In this document: positions 54,311 through 62,456 of the stretch, one piece after another | Position numbering within the stretch: the first letter of the stretch is position 1 | Layout of the letters: every line of letters starts with the position of its first letter | Assembly (NCBI RefSeq): GCF_000328705.1 | Contig: NC_019673.1 | Location: 7,451,501-7,515,500, forward strand | Length of the DNA: 64,000 nucleotides | Direction: 5' to 3' | Source of the DNA: Saccharothrix espanaensis DSM 44229 | Lineage (GTDB): Bacteria > Actinomycetota > Actinomycetes > Mycobacteriales > Pseudonocardiaceae | Made by a program: the position numbers and the translations under genes | The notes under the pieces: model-generated | What the model saw: the letters and a program-made list of their open reading frames with translations, nothing else | Told to the model about the DNA's origin: nothing | Databases searched by the model: none

Positions 54311-55062
54311 TGTCGACGACGAACCTCTCGTCCGGAACGCACCGCCGGACCTCGCCCGCCGAGGTGGCCGGCTCCTCGGTCGCCGACGACGTGTCGACCG
54401 GGATCGCCGCCCGGGTGACGCCGGACGCGGCCCGCGCGGTGGTCGAGCGCACCGCCCGGACCCGACCGGAAACCCCAGGTCCCAGGCCCGCGCCGCTGGT
54501 GTCCGACGAGCAGGTCGCCGAGGCCGTGGCGGGCGACCGCGACGCGACCGGGGCGCTGCTGGCCGCGGTGCGCCCGATGATCGTCCGGTACTGCCGGGCG
54601 CGGCTGGGCCGGGACGGCCGGGCGTCGGTGACCGCCGACGACGTCGCGCAGGAGGTCTGCCTCGCCGTGCTCGGCGCCCTCCCCGCCTACCGCGCGCAGG
54701 GGCGGCCGTTCCTCGCCTTCGTGTACGGGATCGCGGCCCACAAGGTGGCCGACGCCCACCGGTCGGCGGCCCGCAACCGGTCGACCCCGGTGGCCGACCT
54801 GCCGGACGGACCCGACCCTGGTCTGGGGCCCGAGCAGCGGGCGCTGGCCGACGACCTGTCGCGCCGGATGGCCGACCTGCTGCGCGTGCTGCCCGAGAAG
54901 CAGCGCGAGATCGTGCTGCTGAGGGTGGTCGTCGGGTTGTCGGCGGAAGAGGTCGCCGAGGCCGTGGGCTCGACACCGGGAGCGGTGCGGGTGGCCCAGC
55001 ACCGGGCGCTGAACCGGCTGCGCGAGACGCTGGCCGCAGAGCCCGACCGCATGGAGCGGTAA
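54310..55062 (+). CDS. shbA: ECF sigma factor ShbA-like
   Basis: The 250-residue ECF sigma has an 85-residue N-terminal extension, then region 2 with ADDVAQEVCLAVLGALPAYR and GRPFLAFVYGIAAHKVADAHR (a close ShbA signature) and region 4 with LLRVLPEKQREIVLLRVVVGLSAEEVAEAVGSTPGAVRVAQHRALNRLRE. In Streptomyces ShbA drives transcription of the principal sigma gene hrdB; the mycobacterial relative is SigD. Here it is preceded, not followed, by a partner gene, and no RsdA-like anti-sigma follows. A GC hairpin ends the unit. Confidence 0.87.
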   Translation: MSTTNLSSGTHRRTSPAEVAGSSVADDVSTGIAARVTPDAARAVVERTARTRPETPGPRPAPLVSDEQVAEAVAGDRDATGALLAAVRPMIVRYCRARLGRDGRASVTADDVAQEVCLAVLGALPAYRAQGRPFLAFVYGIAAHKVADAHRSAARNRSTPVADLPDGPDPGLGPEQRALADDLSRRMADLLRVLPEKQREIVLLRVVVGLSAEEVAEAVGSTPGAVRVAQHRALNRLRETLAAEPDRMER

Positions 55063-55120
55063 CCCGGCCAGGCAGTCCGACAGTCCGGCAGTCCGACCGG
55101 GCAGTCCGGCAGTCCGACCA

Positions 55121-55179
55121 GGCGGGCCGGTGGCCGGGCCGGGCGGGCCGGTGGCCGGGCCGGGCGGTCCGGCCACCGG
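55121..55179. repeat. Two 21-bp tandem repeats with a terminator-like stem
   Basis: A 21-bp GC-only unit occurs at 55121-55141 and exactly again at 55142-55162, after a short run of AGTCCGGC-type repeats. CCGGTGGCCGG (55148-55158) and CCGGCCACCGG (55169-55179) form a perfect 11-pair stem that can end transcription from both converging genes. Confidence 0.7.
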
Positions 55180-55185
55180 GCCGTT

Positions 55186-55545
55186 CTAGGCCGGTTCGTC
55201 CAACCGGACGGAGATGGTCACCCGGCCCTTGGGGTCGCGGCGCGCCACGCCGTGCCCCGTGCGGTCCCGGCCGTCCAGCACCAGCGAGAGCGGACCGCCG
55301 TCGCCGGTGAAGTTGCGCCACCACGTCTTGGCGTCCGGCAGCCGGACGCCGATCACGACCACGTCACCGGTCCGCCGGTACCCGACCGGCGTGCTGAACG
55401 TGCGCCCCGACCGCCGCCCGACGTAGGTCACGCTGGTGATGTGCCGGCCGACGTACCGGCCCCAGCGCGGGGACACCCGCAACGCCTCTACGCCGGCGTT
55501 GACCCCGCCGACCGCCCGTTCCACGCATGCTCCGCCACGTCGCAC
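55186..55545 (-). CDS. DUF385 / F420-dependent nitroreductase-like protein
   Basis: At 119 residues this is a split-barrel protein of the deazaflavin-dependent nitroreductase (Ddn, DUF385) family, with VTYVGRRSGRTFSTPVGYRR, GDVVVIGV and KTWWRNFTGDGGPLSLVL. Family members use coenzyme F420 to reduce nitroimidazoles or quinones. A GTG start with AGGAGG six bases upstream is clear. It is divergent from a TetR gene, which may repress it, and converges on shbA. Confidence 0.87.
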   Translation of the reverse strand: MRRGGACVERAVGGVNAGVEALRVSPRWGRYVGRHITSVTYVGRRSGRTFSTPVGYRRTGDVVVIGVRLPDAKTWWRNFTGDGGPLSLVLDGRDRTGHGVARRDPKGRVTISVRLDEPA

Positions 55546-55600
55546 AAGTCCTCCTGTAGGCCGATGTCCGACGCTAGCAAGCGAAGTGGAGCACCCCGTC

Positions 55601-55616
55601 CACTTGACCTAAAGTG
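55601..55616. promoter_or_regulatory. Candidate TetR operator
   Basis: CACTT, six bases, AAGTG is a perfect short inverted repeat between the DUF385 and TetR genes, seven bases before the TetR ATG. It is a plausible operator for autoregulation and for the divergent oxidoreductase. Confidence 0.45.
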
Positions 55617-55622
55617 AGAAGC

Positions 55623-56252
55623 ATGGGTGCCGAGCCGTCTCACCCGCCGCTGCGCTCCGACGCCCGGCACAACCGCGAGCGGATCCTCCGGGTGGCCGCG
55701 ACCCTGTTCGCCGAACGGGGGCTGGACGTCCCGATGGCCGCGATCGCCCGGCACGCCGGCGTCGGCGTGGCCACCCTCTACCGCCGGTTCCCCACCAAGG
55801 ACTCGCTGGTCACCGAGGTGTTCACCGAGCAGTTCGCGACCTGCGCGCGGGTGCTGGAGGTCGCCCTGGCCGACCCGGACCCGTGGCGGGGCTTCCGCAC
55901 GGTCGTGGTGGAGATCTGCGCGATGCAGGTCGCCGACCGGGGTTTCGGCACCGCGTTCCTGGCGGCGCTCCCCGACGCGGTCGACGTGGAGCGGGAACGG
56001 GCCCTGGCGGACCTCGCCGGCCTGATCGCCCGCGCCCAGGCCGCCGGTGCGCTGCGCGCGGACTTCGTCCCCGCCGACCTGCTCCTGGTGCTCGCGGCCA
56101 ACAACGGCCTCGTCACCGGATCGGCCGAGACGACCCGGGTGGCGTCCCGGCGCCTGGTCGCCTACCTGCTCAACTCGTTCCGGGCCGACCACGCCGACCC
56201 GGCCGCACCCCTGCCGCCACCGGCCCCGCTCACCGTCCACGACGTGCGCTAG
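55623..56252 (+). CDS. TetR-family regulator
   Basis: A 209-residue TetR regulator. The N-terminal HTH contains RILRVAATLFAERGLDVPMAAIARHAGVGVATLYRRFPTKDSL-type sequence (residues about 20-62), and a mostly helical ligand domain follows. The ATG at 55623 is used; a GTG three codons earlier is possible. Its 3' end overlaps the convergent GNAT gene by 23 bp. Target: probably the divergent DUF385 gene. Confidence 0.93.
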   Translation: MGAEPSHPPLRSDARHNRERILRVAATLFAERGLDVPMAAIARHAGVGVATLYRRFPTKDSLVTEVFTEQFATCARVLEVALADPDPWRGFRTVVVEICAMQVADRGFGTAFLAALPDAVDVERERALADLAGLIARAQAAGALRADFVPADLLLVLAANNGLVTGSAETTRVASRRLVAYLLNSFRADHADPAAPLPPPAPLTVHDVR

Positions 56253-57000
56253 CTGGTCGCGCCCCGTCGAGGACGTGCTCGACCCAGACGTTGGGCTCGA
56301 CGTAGACGCCGACGTCCGATCCCGCCGACACCAGGACCGGGGCCAACGCGCCGGCGACGACGTTGGCCCCGTCGACCAGGCGGACCCCCGTCCACGACCG
56401 CCACCGGTCCAGCCCACCGACGACCGTCATGGAGAACGGCGCGACCTTCACCACCCGGCCGCCGAGCCGTTCGTGGGTGCGCAGCCACGGGTCCTCCGGC
56501 AGCCCGTCGGCCCGCCGCCGCGCGAGGAACTCGCCCATCGGCACCAGCGGGTACCGGTCCTTCGACGTCGGGCGGACCGGGACGACCAACCGTCGCAAGC
56601 CCCGCTCCCGCACCGCAGCGCGCAGGCGGGTCAACGCCTCGGTCGCGATCCCCCGCCCCCGCAGACCTTCCGCGACCTGGACGTCGAGCGCCGCCGCGCA
56701 GGTCGGAACCCGCCCGTCCAGCGCGTCCTCGACGGCCCACAGGACGACGCCGTCCCACCCGTGGTCGGGCAGTTCGGCCCGCTCGGGATCGGGGAAGACG
56801 AACGGCACGCCGACCGCCCGCGCCACCGGGACGCCGCCGTCGAGCAGGACGAGGAAGTACTCGGGCCACCGAACCGCCAACCGCCGTGCCCGGACCAGGG
56901 CCGCGACCGCGTCGTGCCCGAGGAACACCGCCCCGACGCCGCCGAGCGCGAGCGCCGGCCCCAGCAGATCGGGCCGCTCGGCCAAGCTGGTGACGTCCAC
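56230..57000 (-). CDS. GNAT-family N-acetyltransferase
   Basis: The 256-residue protein has a GNAT core in residues 90-150: CAAALDVQVAEGLRGRGIATEALTRLRAAVRERGL, with the GRGIA-type acetyl-CoA loop and a preceding strand. The N-terminal 60 residues resemble a substrate-binding cap, and the C-terminus after residue 190 is a separate small domain. Substrate unknown. It begins at a GTG 28 bases after the small hypothetical gene on the same strand. Confidence 0.78.
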   Translation of the reverse strand: MDVTSLAERPDLLGPALALGGVGAVFLGHDAVAALVRARRLAVRWPEYFLVLLDGGVPVARAVGVPFVFPDPERAELPDHGWDGVVLWAVEDALDGRVPTCAAALDVQVAEGLRGRGIATEALTRLRAAVRERGLRRLVVPVRPTSKDRYPLVPMGEFLARRRADGLPEDPWLRTHERLGGRVVKVAPFSMTVVGGLDRWRSWTGVRLVDGANVVAGALAPVLVSAGSDVGVYVEPNVWVEHVLDGARPASARRGR

Positions 57001-57027
57001 GCCACACTCCGTTCCGCCTCCGCCGAC

Positions 57028-57333
57028 TCAGTCCTTGCAGACGTTCCTACTCGACGGGGCGTCCGACCAACGGGGTTGACCGTCCGCTGCGTCGAGGGCG
57101 CGCGACACGATCCGGTAAGCGACCTCGCCCCCGCGACGTAGCAGGGCGGTGGCCGTCGACCGGGTGACGAATGTGTCGCCCAGGTCCAGCACCAGTTCCA
57201 ACAGCGTTTCCCGAGCCTGGTCGACGTCGGCGAACGACGCCGGCGCGCATCCCGCGTCCGCACGGTCGCGGTAGTCGGCACTACCGGCAAGCACGACGAG
57301 CGGGTCGACCACCGCAACGCGACTGTCGTTCAT
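57028..57333 (-). CDS. Hypothetical protein, about 101 residues
   Basis: From an ATG at 57333 this frame encodes 101 residues with helical segments (DVDQARETLLELVLDLGDTFV and AYRIVSRALDAADG) and no family I recognise. Upstream in-frame GTG codons at 57336 and 57339 are alternative starts. It may be transcribed with the GNAT gene 27 bp downstream. From 57334 to the tRNA at 57627 no gene is supported. Confidence 0.45.
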   Translation of the reverse strand: MNDSRVAVVDPLVVLAGSADYRDRADAGCAPASFADVDQARETLLELVLDLGDTFVTRSTATALLRRGGEVAYRIVSRALDAADGQPRWSDAPSSRNVCKD

Positions 57334-57626
57334 CACCACCCGATTCCCCGCACCGCCACCGCCGAACAAGTGCCACAAAGTCGCCTCGGTGACGGAATCT
57401 CCGGAACCCAGCCGGAAGGTCCACCGCGCGCGGCCGAACCCGTTCGGGGAGCCTTCCCCACGCGCAGGAGACTGCCAGGGGCCGGGGCGACCAACGCGGT
57501 GGACTGCTCGGTCCGGGAAGATCGTGCCGCTGCTGCCACAGCTCGCCGCCCGCACCTGGTCCGCGCGCAGCGGTGCCCTGCGGTATGTGCTGGGGAGCGC
57601 CGCCGATGCGGCCTGCGGGTTTCTGG

Positions 57627-57700
57627 TGCCCCCGGTCAGAGTCGAACTGACACTGGACGGATTTTGAGTCCGCTGCCTCTGCCGGTTGGGCTACGGGGGC
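57627..57700 (-). tRNA. tRNA with anticodon CAA (Leu, UUG) but a short variable arm
   Basis: A full cloverleaf of 74 nt can be drawn: a seven-pair acceptor stem (GCCCCCG/CGGGGGC), D-arm with a three-pair stem, anticodon stem GCGGA/UCCGU enclosing loop CUCAAAA (anticodon CAA), a five-base variable loop, T-arm GUCAG-UUCGACU-CUGAC, discriminator A and encoded CCA (57624-57626). The anticodon reads leucine UUG codons, yet standard leucine tRNAs carry a long type II variable arm, which this one lacks. It is transcribed opposite to lsr2. Confidence 0.9.
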
Positions 57701-57819
57701 CAGTGGGAGCACTCTACTGGATCAGCCGGACGGGCCGGCGCGTACCCCTCGGCCGCGGTCGCCCCGTCCGGGCCGGCCGCGAACGGGGCCCGACGGCGGT
57801 CGCGGCGGCGGTCGTCGGG

Positions 57820-58101
57820 CTACGAGCGGACCAGGCGGGTGATCGCGGCCGACGCTTCGGCCAGCTTCTCCTCCGCCACCTGACCACCTTCGGCGGCGGC
57901 CTGGGCGACGCAGTGCTTGAGGTGTTCGTCGAGCAGGCCGAGCGAGACCGCCTGCAACGCCTTCGTGGCGGCCGAGATCTGGGTCAGCACGTCGATGCAG
58001 TACTCGTCGTTCTCGACCATCCGCTGCAGGCCGCGGACCTGTCCTTCGATGCGGCGCAGGCGCTTGAGGTAAGCGTCCTTGTCCGCCGTGTAACCGTGCA
58101 T
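57820..58101 (-). CDS. csoR: CsoR-family copper(I)-sensing repressor
   Basis: At 93 residues this has the all-helical CsoR/RcnR fold with RLRRIEGQVRGLQRMVENDEYCIDVLTQ and a second site LLDEHLKHCV. The Cys, His, Cys trio is the copper(I) ligand set. Metal binding releases the repressor from its operator, and a TACCC-N5-GGGTA site stands just upstream of the start (58117-58131). No copper exporter or chaperone lies in the window, so its target, apart from itself, is elsewhere. Confidence 0.9.
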   Translation of the reverse strand: MHGYTADKDAYLKRLRRIEGQVRGLQRMVENDEYCIDVLTQISAATKALQAVSLGLLDEHLKHCVAQAAAEGGQVAEEKLAEASAAITRLVRS

Positions 58102-58116
58102 CGTCCCGACCTTCCC

Positions 58117-58131
58117 TACCCTGGGCGGGTA
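58117..58131. promoter_or_regulatory. CsoR-type operator
   Basis: TACCC, five bases, GGGTA is a perfect inverted repeat 16 bp before the csoR ATG and matches the GC-rich pseudo-palindromes bound by CsoR-family repressors. Autoregulation is the likely purpose. Confidence 0.65.
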
Positions 58132-58374
58132 TCCGGCCACCAGGATAGGCCACCCGACCGGGTGTGACCGGCACCACGTGTGACGCCGAAGGCGGCCCTC
58201 ACATTTCGGGGCTGGTGGTTTAGCCTGCGAAATGACCCGTCCGGGGGCATCGGGACATTTTCGCGGCGAAAGGTTAGGCGATATTCCTTCCGTGCACTAT
58301 GGTGTCGTCCGAAGCGTGTGGCGCAGATACAAGGTGACGGCAACACGCGCTATGCGAGCACACACGGAGGAACA

Positions 58375-58716
58375 GTGGCACAGCAGACCGTCGTCCAACT
58401 CATCGACGACCTCGACGGCAGCGAAGCCGCCGAGACCGTGACCTTCGCCCTGGACGGTGTGGAGTACTCCATCGACCTCTCCAAGGACAATGCGGACAAG
58501 CTCCGCGAGTCCCTGGCCGACTTCGTCGCCAAGGCGCGCCGCGCGGGTGGCCGCAAGCAGCGCAAGGGCACCGGCAAGAGCACGGTAAAGGCTGGTGACA
58601 AGGCCCAGGCGCAGGCCATTCGAGACTGGGCGCGGGCGCAGGGGCACCAGATCTCGGACCGCGGCCGCATTCCCCAGGGCCTGGTCGTGCAGTTCCAGGA
58701 AGCCCACGCCTCCTGA
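58375..58716 (+). CDS. lsr2: Nucleoid-associated protein Lsr2
   Basis: The 113-residue Lsr2 has the N-terminal dimerisation domain (QQTVVQLIDDLDGSEAAETVTFALDGVEYSIDLS), a lysine/arginine-rich linker (ARRAGGRKQRKGTGKST) and the C-terminal DNA-binding domain with the RGR AT-hook-like motif in SDRGRIPQ. Lsr2 binds AT-rich, often horizontally acquired, DNA and silences it. The GTG at 58375 follows GGAGG closely. The 200-bp leader (58178-58374) is markedly AT-richer than the window and may bind Lsr2 itself. Confidence 0.97.
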   Translation: MAQQTVVQLIDDLDGSEAAETVTFALDGVEYSIDLSKDNADKLRESLADFVAKARRAGGRKQRKGTGKSTVKAGDKAQAQAIRDWARAQGHQISDRGRIPQGLVVQFQEAHAS

Positions 58717-58732
58717 GCCGTCCCGGGCGTTT

Positions 58733-58767
58733 TCCCCTGCGGCCGCAACCGTGCCCGCCGCAGGGGA
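58733..58767 (+). terminator. Terminator hairpin after lsr2
   Basis: TCCCCTGCGGC (58733-58743) and GCCGCAGGGGA (58757-58767) form a perfect 11-pair stem with a 13-base loop, and a short T-run lies just before the stem on the plus strand. It separates the converging lsr2 and pabAB genes. Confidence 0.75.
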
Positions 58768-58795
58768 CAACACCGGGAACCGCAGGTCAGGGCAT

Positions 58796-60802
58796 TCACT
58801 CCCGGCCCGGAAACCCGGCACCGAGCAGGCTGAGCAGGGCGGTCGCCTTGACCGCCGTCTCCTCGAATTCACCGGCCGGGTCGGACAGCGCGATGACCGC
58901 GCCGCCCACGCCGAAACTCACCTTGTCCCGGTCCACCACCAGCGTCCTGATGACGATGCTGAAGTCGGCCGTTCCGGACAGCGAGAAGTAACCGAGCGCA
59001 CCCGAGTAGACACCACGCGGCCCGGCTTCCAGACCGTCGATGATCTGCATTGTCCGGATCTTGGGGGCCCCGGTCATCGACCCGCCGGGGAACGCCGCCC
59101 TAACAGCGGACACCGCCGAAGCGCCGGGCCGAAGTCGCGCCCGAACGGTGCTGACGAGCTGGTGCACCGTCGCGTAGCTGGCCACCTCGAAGATCCTGGG
59201 CACCTCGACGCTGCCCACTTCCGCGCAATGGCCCAGATCATTGCGCACCAGGTCCACGATCATCAGGTTCTCGGCCCGGTCCTTCGCGCTGGTCGCCAAG
59301 GCCGTGCGCAAAGCCCGGTCGGCCGCCGGGGTCGCCCCGCGCGGCCGGGTGCCCTTGATTGGCTCGGATTCGACGACACCCTCCCGGTCGATCCGGATGA
59401 ACCGCTCGGGTGAAGTGCTGAGCACGCTGAGCGCGTCGAAACGGAGCAACGCCCCGAACGGCGCAGGGCTTTCCGCGCGCAGGAACCGGTACGCCTGCCA
59501 CGGGTCGAGCGCACCCCGCCAGGCGACCTCGTTGGTCAGGCACACCTCATAGGTCTCCCCCGCCGTGATGGCCTCTTGGCAGGCCGCGACGAGTTTCAGG
59601 TATTGCGCCCGGTTGTGGCGGAGCACAACGCTCTGCGCGGCCACCCCTGAAACAGGTTCGGCGGGGCCATCGCCGACACGGGTGAGCAACGCCTCCGTTC
59701 GGTCCAACCACCCGTCCGAGTCGGTGAGCGTCAACAGATGGACGCTCCGCTCCAGATGGTCGAAGACCAGCGCCCGATCGGCGAACACGAACGCGGCATC
59801 CGGTTGCTCCGAACGGTGCGCGAACTCCCCGCCGCATTCCGCTTTCAACTCGTAGCCGAGGTAGCCGACCCACCCGAGGTGGAACTCGAACGGCACGTCC
59901 GGCACGGCCACCCGGTTGGCCGCCAGGTCCCGCGCCACCCAGTCGAGGAACGGCCCGGCGAACTCCTCGTCGCCGACCGTCACCCGGCCGGTGGACACGT
60001 CGTACTTGGCCACCCGCGCCAACGGCCCGCCGGCGTCGCCCATGACCGAGAACCGCCCCCGGTCCCCGGTCTGGCTGCTGTCGAGCCAGAACGCGTCGGT
60101 GGAGGCCCCGTACAGCTCCGCGAACACCCGTTCCGGTGGTGGGTGAACCGGGACCCGCCGCACGGTCACGCGCCGCTCAGGAGCAGGCTCCGCGGCCGGC
60201 GGCGGCAGCGGGTCGGCCGCGCCGGCGGACCCGCCGGCGAGGTCGCGGAAGTTGGCCAGCAGCAGGTGCCCGGACGAGGTGCAGATCGACTCGGGGTGGA
60301 ACTGCACGCCCCACGCGGGCCGGGTGCGGTCCCGCACCCCCATGAGCACGTCGTCGGACGCCGACCAGGCCACCGCCTCCAGCGACGGCGGCAGGTCGGT
60401 GACGGCCAGCGAGTGGTAGCGCACGACGGGCAGCGGCTGGGGCAGCCCGGCGAACAGGTCGACGCCGGTGTGGCGGACCCGGTCGACCACGCCGTGCCGG
60501 GGCGTGACCCGGCCGACGGTGGCGCCGTGCGCGAGGCACAGGCCCTGGTGCCCGAGGCAGACGCCGAGCAGCGGGAGGTCGCCGTGGTCGATGACGGCGC
60601 GGCACAGGCCGAAGTCGGCGGGGTTGTCCGGGCGGCCGGGACCGGGTGAGATCACCACGCTGTCGAACCGGCGCAAATCGGACATCCGGAACCGCGGGTC
60701 GTCGTTCGCGACGACGACCGGCTCCCGTCCGTTCACCTGGGCGAGCTGGTGGAACAGGTTGAACGTGAACGAGTCGTGGTTGTCGATCAGCAGGGTCCGC
60801 AT
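58796..60802 (-). CDS. pabAB: Aminodeoxychorismate synthase, fused PabA-PabB
   Basis: This 668-residue protein joins a class I glutamine amidotransferase (residues about 1-190, LGVCLGHQ with Cys82, and QFHPES) to a chorismate-using component I (about 210-660). The PIKGTRPRG motif, with lysine where anthranilate synthases have alanine, is the mark of aminodeoxychorismate synthase; GAPKIRTMQIIDGLE and GVYSGALGYFS follow. It makes 4-amino-4-deoxychorismate, the precursor of p-aminobenzoate for folate or of antibiotics. Fused forms are common in antibiotic clusters, but none is next to this gene. The ATG at 60802 gives the standard MRTLLIDNHDSFT start. Confidence 0.93.
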   Translation of the reverse strand: MRTLLIDNHDSFTFNLFHQLAQVNGREPVVVANDDPRFRMSDLRRFDSVVISPGPGRPDNPADFGLCRAVIDHGDLPLLGVCLGHQGLCLAHGATVGRVTPRHGVVDRVRHTGVDLFAGLPQPLPVVRYHSLAVTDLPPSLEAVAWSASDDVLMGVRDRTRPAWGVQFHPESICTSSGHLLLANFRDLAGGSAGAADPLPPPAAEPAPERRVTVRRVPVHPPPERVFAELYGASTDAFWLDSSQTGDRGRFSVMGDAGGPLARVAKYDVSTGRVTVGDEEFAGPFLDWVARDLAANRVAVPDVPFEFHLGWVGYLGYELKAECGGEFAHRSEQPDAAFVFADRALVFDHLERSVHLLTLTDSDGWLDRTEALLTRVGDGPAEPVSGVAAQSVVLRHNRAQYLKLVAACQEAITAGETYEVCLTNEVAWRGALDPWQAYRFLRAESPAPFGALLRFDALSVLSTSPERFIRIDREGVVESEPIKGTRPRGATPAADRALRTALATSAKDRAENLMIVDLVRNDLGHCAEVGSVEVPRIFEVASYATVHQLVSTVRARLRPGASAVSAVRAAFPGGSMTGAPKIRTMQIIDGLEAGPRGVYSGALGYFSLSGTADFSIVIRTLVVDRDKVSFGVGGAVIALSDPAGEFEETAVKATALLSLLGAGFPGRE

Positions 60803-60887
60803 GGCAACACAGCACGGTACCTGCCGAAACACCCGGATGGACCACCCCGGAGAGGCCGGACACACCAGCCTCCCCGGAGCGCGGACC

Positions 60888-61841
60888 TCAGTCCAGGTGG
60901 AACTTCGGGTCGGTCGCCAGCGCCGCGAGCTGGTCGCGGGTGAACACCGGGGCGGACAGCGCCGGGTAGCCGGCGCGCCGGAACTCGGCGGCCTGGCCGA
61001 TGAACACCAGGGTGCCGTCGTCGTGCTGGTGGACGACCAGCTCGTCGAGGTCGGACTCCGTGCCGGGCCGGGCCGAGACGAAGCCGACCCGCTTGCCGCC
61101 CGCGTCGACCTCCGAGCAGGGCCCCTCGATCGGCCAGGCGGCGGCGACCGCGCCGCACGGCGAACCGTCCGACGCCTTCGCGGTGCCCTTGGTGGCGACC
61201 TGGATCCACAGCCGGCCCACGGCCGACGAGCCGCTCTGCATGACCGGGGTCGTCGCCATGTACTCCCAGATCTGCCCGTCGCCGTCGTAGTAGCCGACGA
61301 ACTGCGACTGGGCGCTGCGCATCGGCCCGGACCACTGGTCGCCGATCGGCTGCATGTCCACGGCCTGGAACGTCGGCGGCAACGCCGAGCCCAGGTCGTT
61401 GAGCACCCGCACGGACTTGTCGGCGCGGGGCCCGCTGGTCGCGGTCCGGTCGGTCTGCCCGTCCGGCCAGGACGTCCGGGTCGCCCCGGACGGCTCGCCG
61501 GTCCCGGTCGGCGCCCCGGTCCCGGTCGGCGACCCGGGAACGGACGGCCGCCCGGTGGTCGTGACACCGCCGGACCCGGTCGGTTGGGGACGCGGGTCGG
61601 ACGACTGCCCGCCCGCCTGGATCACCGCGCCACCGGACCCGGCGCTCAACTGCGGCACCAGCACCGTGCCCACGGCGATCGCGACCACGGCCAGGCCCGC
61701 CACGGCGGCGCCCCAGCCCGTCGCCCGCCTGCGCCGGGCGGACCGGCCGGCCGCCACGGCGGCGGCGGGGCTCATCGGCGGCGGCGGGCTGCTCGCCACC
61801 ATCGCGTCTCGCAACGCGCTCTTCAGCTCGTCCTCGTCCAT
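60888..61841 (-). CDS. Membrane protein of the SigE-type sigma pair, possible anti-sigma factor
   Basis: The 317-residue protein has a short cytoplasmic N-terminus (DEDELKSALRDAMVAS), one membrane helix (about residues 42-66), a long low-complexity extracytoplasmic linker rich in Gly/Ser/Thr/Pro (about 70-140), and a globular domain of about 170 residues of unknown family (with CGAVAAAWP and CSEVDAGG cysteines). Its ATG shares a base with the sigma gene's stop (TGATG), as anti-sigma genes usually do. The N-terminal segment is short for a ZAS domain, so an anti-sigma role is likely but not proven. Confidence 0.65.
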   Translation of the reverse strand: MDEDELKSALRDAMVASSPPPPMSPAAAVAAGRSARRRRATGWGAAVAGLAVVAIAVGTVLVPQLSAGSGGAVIQAGGQSSDPRPQPTGSGGVTTTGRPSVPGSPTGTGAPTGTGEPSGATRTSWPDGQTDRTATSGPRADKSVRVLNDLGSALPPTFQAVDMQPIGDQWSGPMRSAQSQFVGYYDGDGQIWEYMATTPVMQSGSSAVGRLWIQVATKGTAKASDGSPCGAVAAAWPIEGPCSEVDAGGKRVGFVSARPGTESDLDELVVHQHDDGTLVFIGQAAEFRRAGYPALSAPVFTRDQLAALATDPKFHLD

Positions 61842-62341
61842 CACACCTTTTCTCCCTGCTGCGGGGTGATCAGGCCGCGCAGCGTCTGCAGCCCCCGCGC
61901 GGCCTGGCTCTTGACGGTTCCCTCGGAACAGTCCAACGCCCTGGCGGTGTCCTCGACCGACAGGTCTTCCCAGTACCGCAGGACCAGGACGGCGCGCTGC
62001 CTCGGCGGCACCTTGGCCAGCGCTTCGAGCAGCACCAGCCGGTCCTCCGCCGAGCCCCGACCGACACCGGCGGCCTCCGGTGTCGACTCGCTCACGCGTT
62101 CCTTCCTGAACCACCCCCGGCGCAGCTCGGACACGAAGGTCCGGACCAGCGTCTGCCGGGTGTAGGCGTCGAGTGCCTCGTGGCGGTTGATCCGCGCCCA
62201 CGCCACGTAGATCTTGGCGAACGTGGCCTGGACCAGGTCTTCCGCCCGGTGCCAGTCGTTGCACAGCAGGTACGCCGTGCCCCGCATGGCCTCGGACCGC
62301 GCCGCGAAGTACTCGGCGAACGCGGCGTCCCGATCACTCAT
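61841..62341 (-). CDS. SigE-family ECF sigma factor
   Basis: At 166 residues this is an ECF sigma of the actinobacterial SigE/SigM-like group: region 2 with YFAARSEAMRGTAYLLCNDWHRAEDLVQATFAKIYVAW, and region 4 with LLEALAKVPPRQRAVLVLRYWEDLSVEDTARALDCSEGTVKSQAARGL. It recruits RNA polymerase to stress-type promoters. It is coupled to the membrane protein gene that follows (shared base at 61841) and starts at an ATG at 62341. Confidence 0.94.
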   Translation of the reverse strand: MSDRDAAFAEYFAARSEAMRGTAYLLCNDWHRAEDLVQATFAKIYVAWARINRHEALDAYTRQTLVRTFVSELRRGWFRKERVSESTPEAAGVGRGSAEDRLVLLEALAKVPPRQRAVLVLRYWEDLSVEDTARALDCSEGTVKSQAARGLQTLRGLITPQQGEKV

Positions 62342-62456
62342 CTGTCTCCCCCATCACGCGGTACCGGGTTAGTCACGCCGGCAACGGCTCCAGCGGTTGC
62401 ACGGGTTCGCCGTGTTTCGTGGAGACTTGGCATCACACCACCCAGGAGGCCGCACG

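Noticed and set aside
55063..55185. GC-rich repeats considered as an attachment site or repeat-element insertion.
   Set aside because: They lie between convergent genes, form a terminator-type stem, and no integrase or transposase is nearby.
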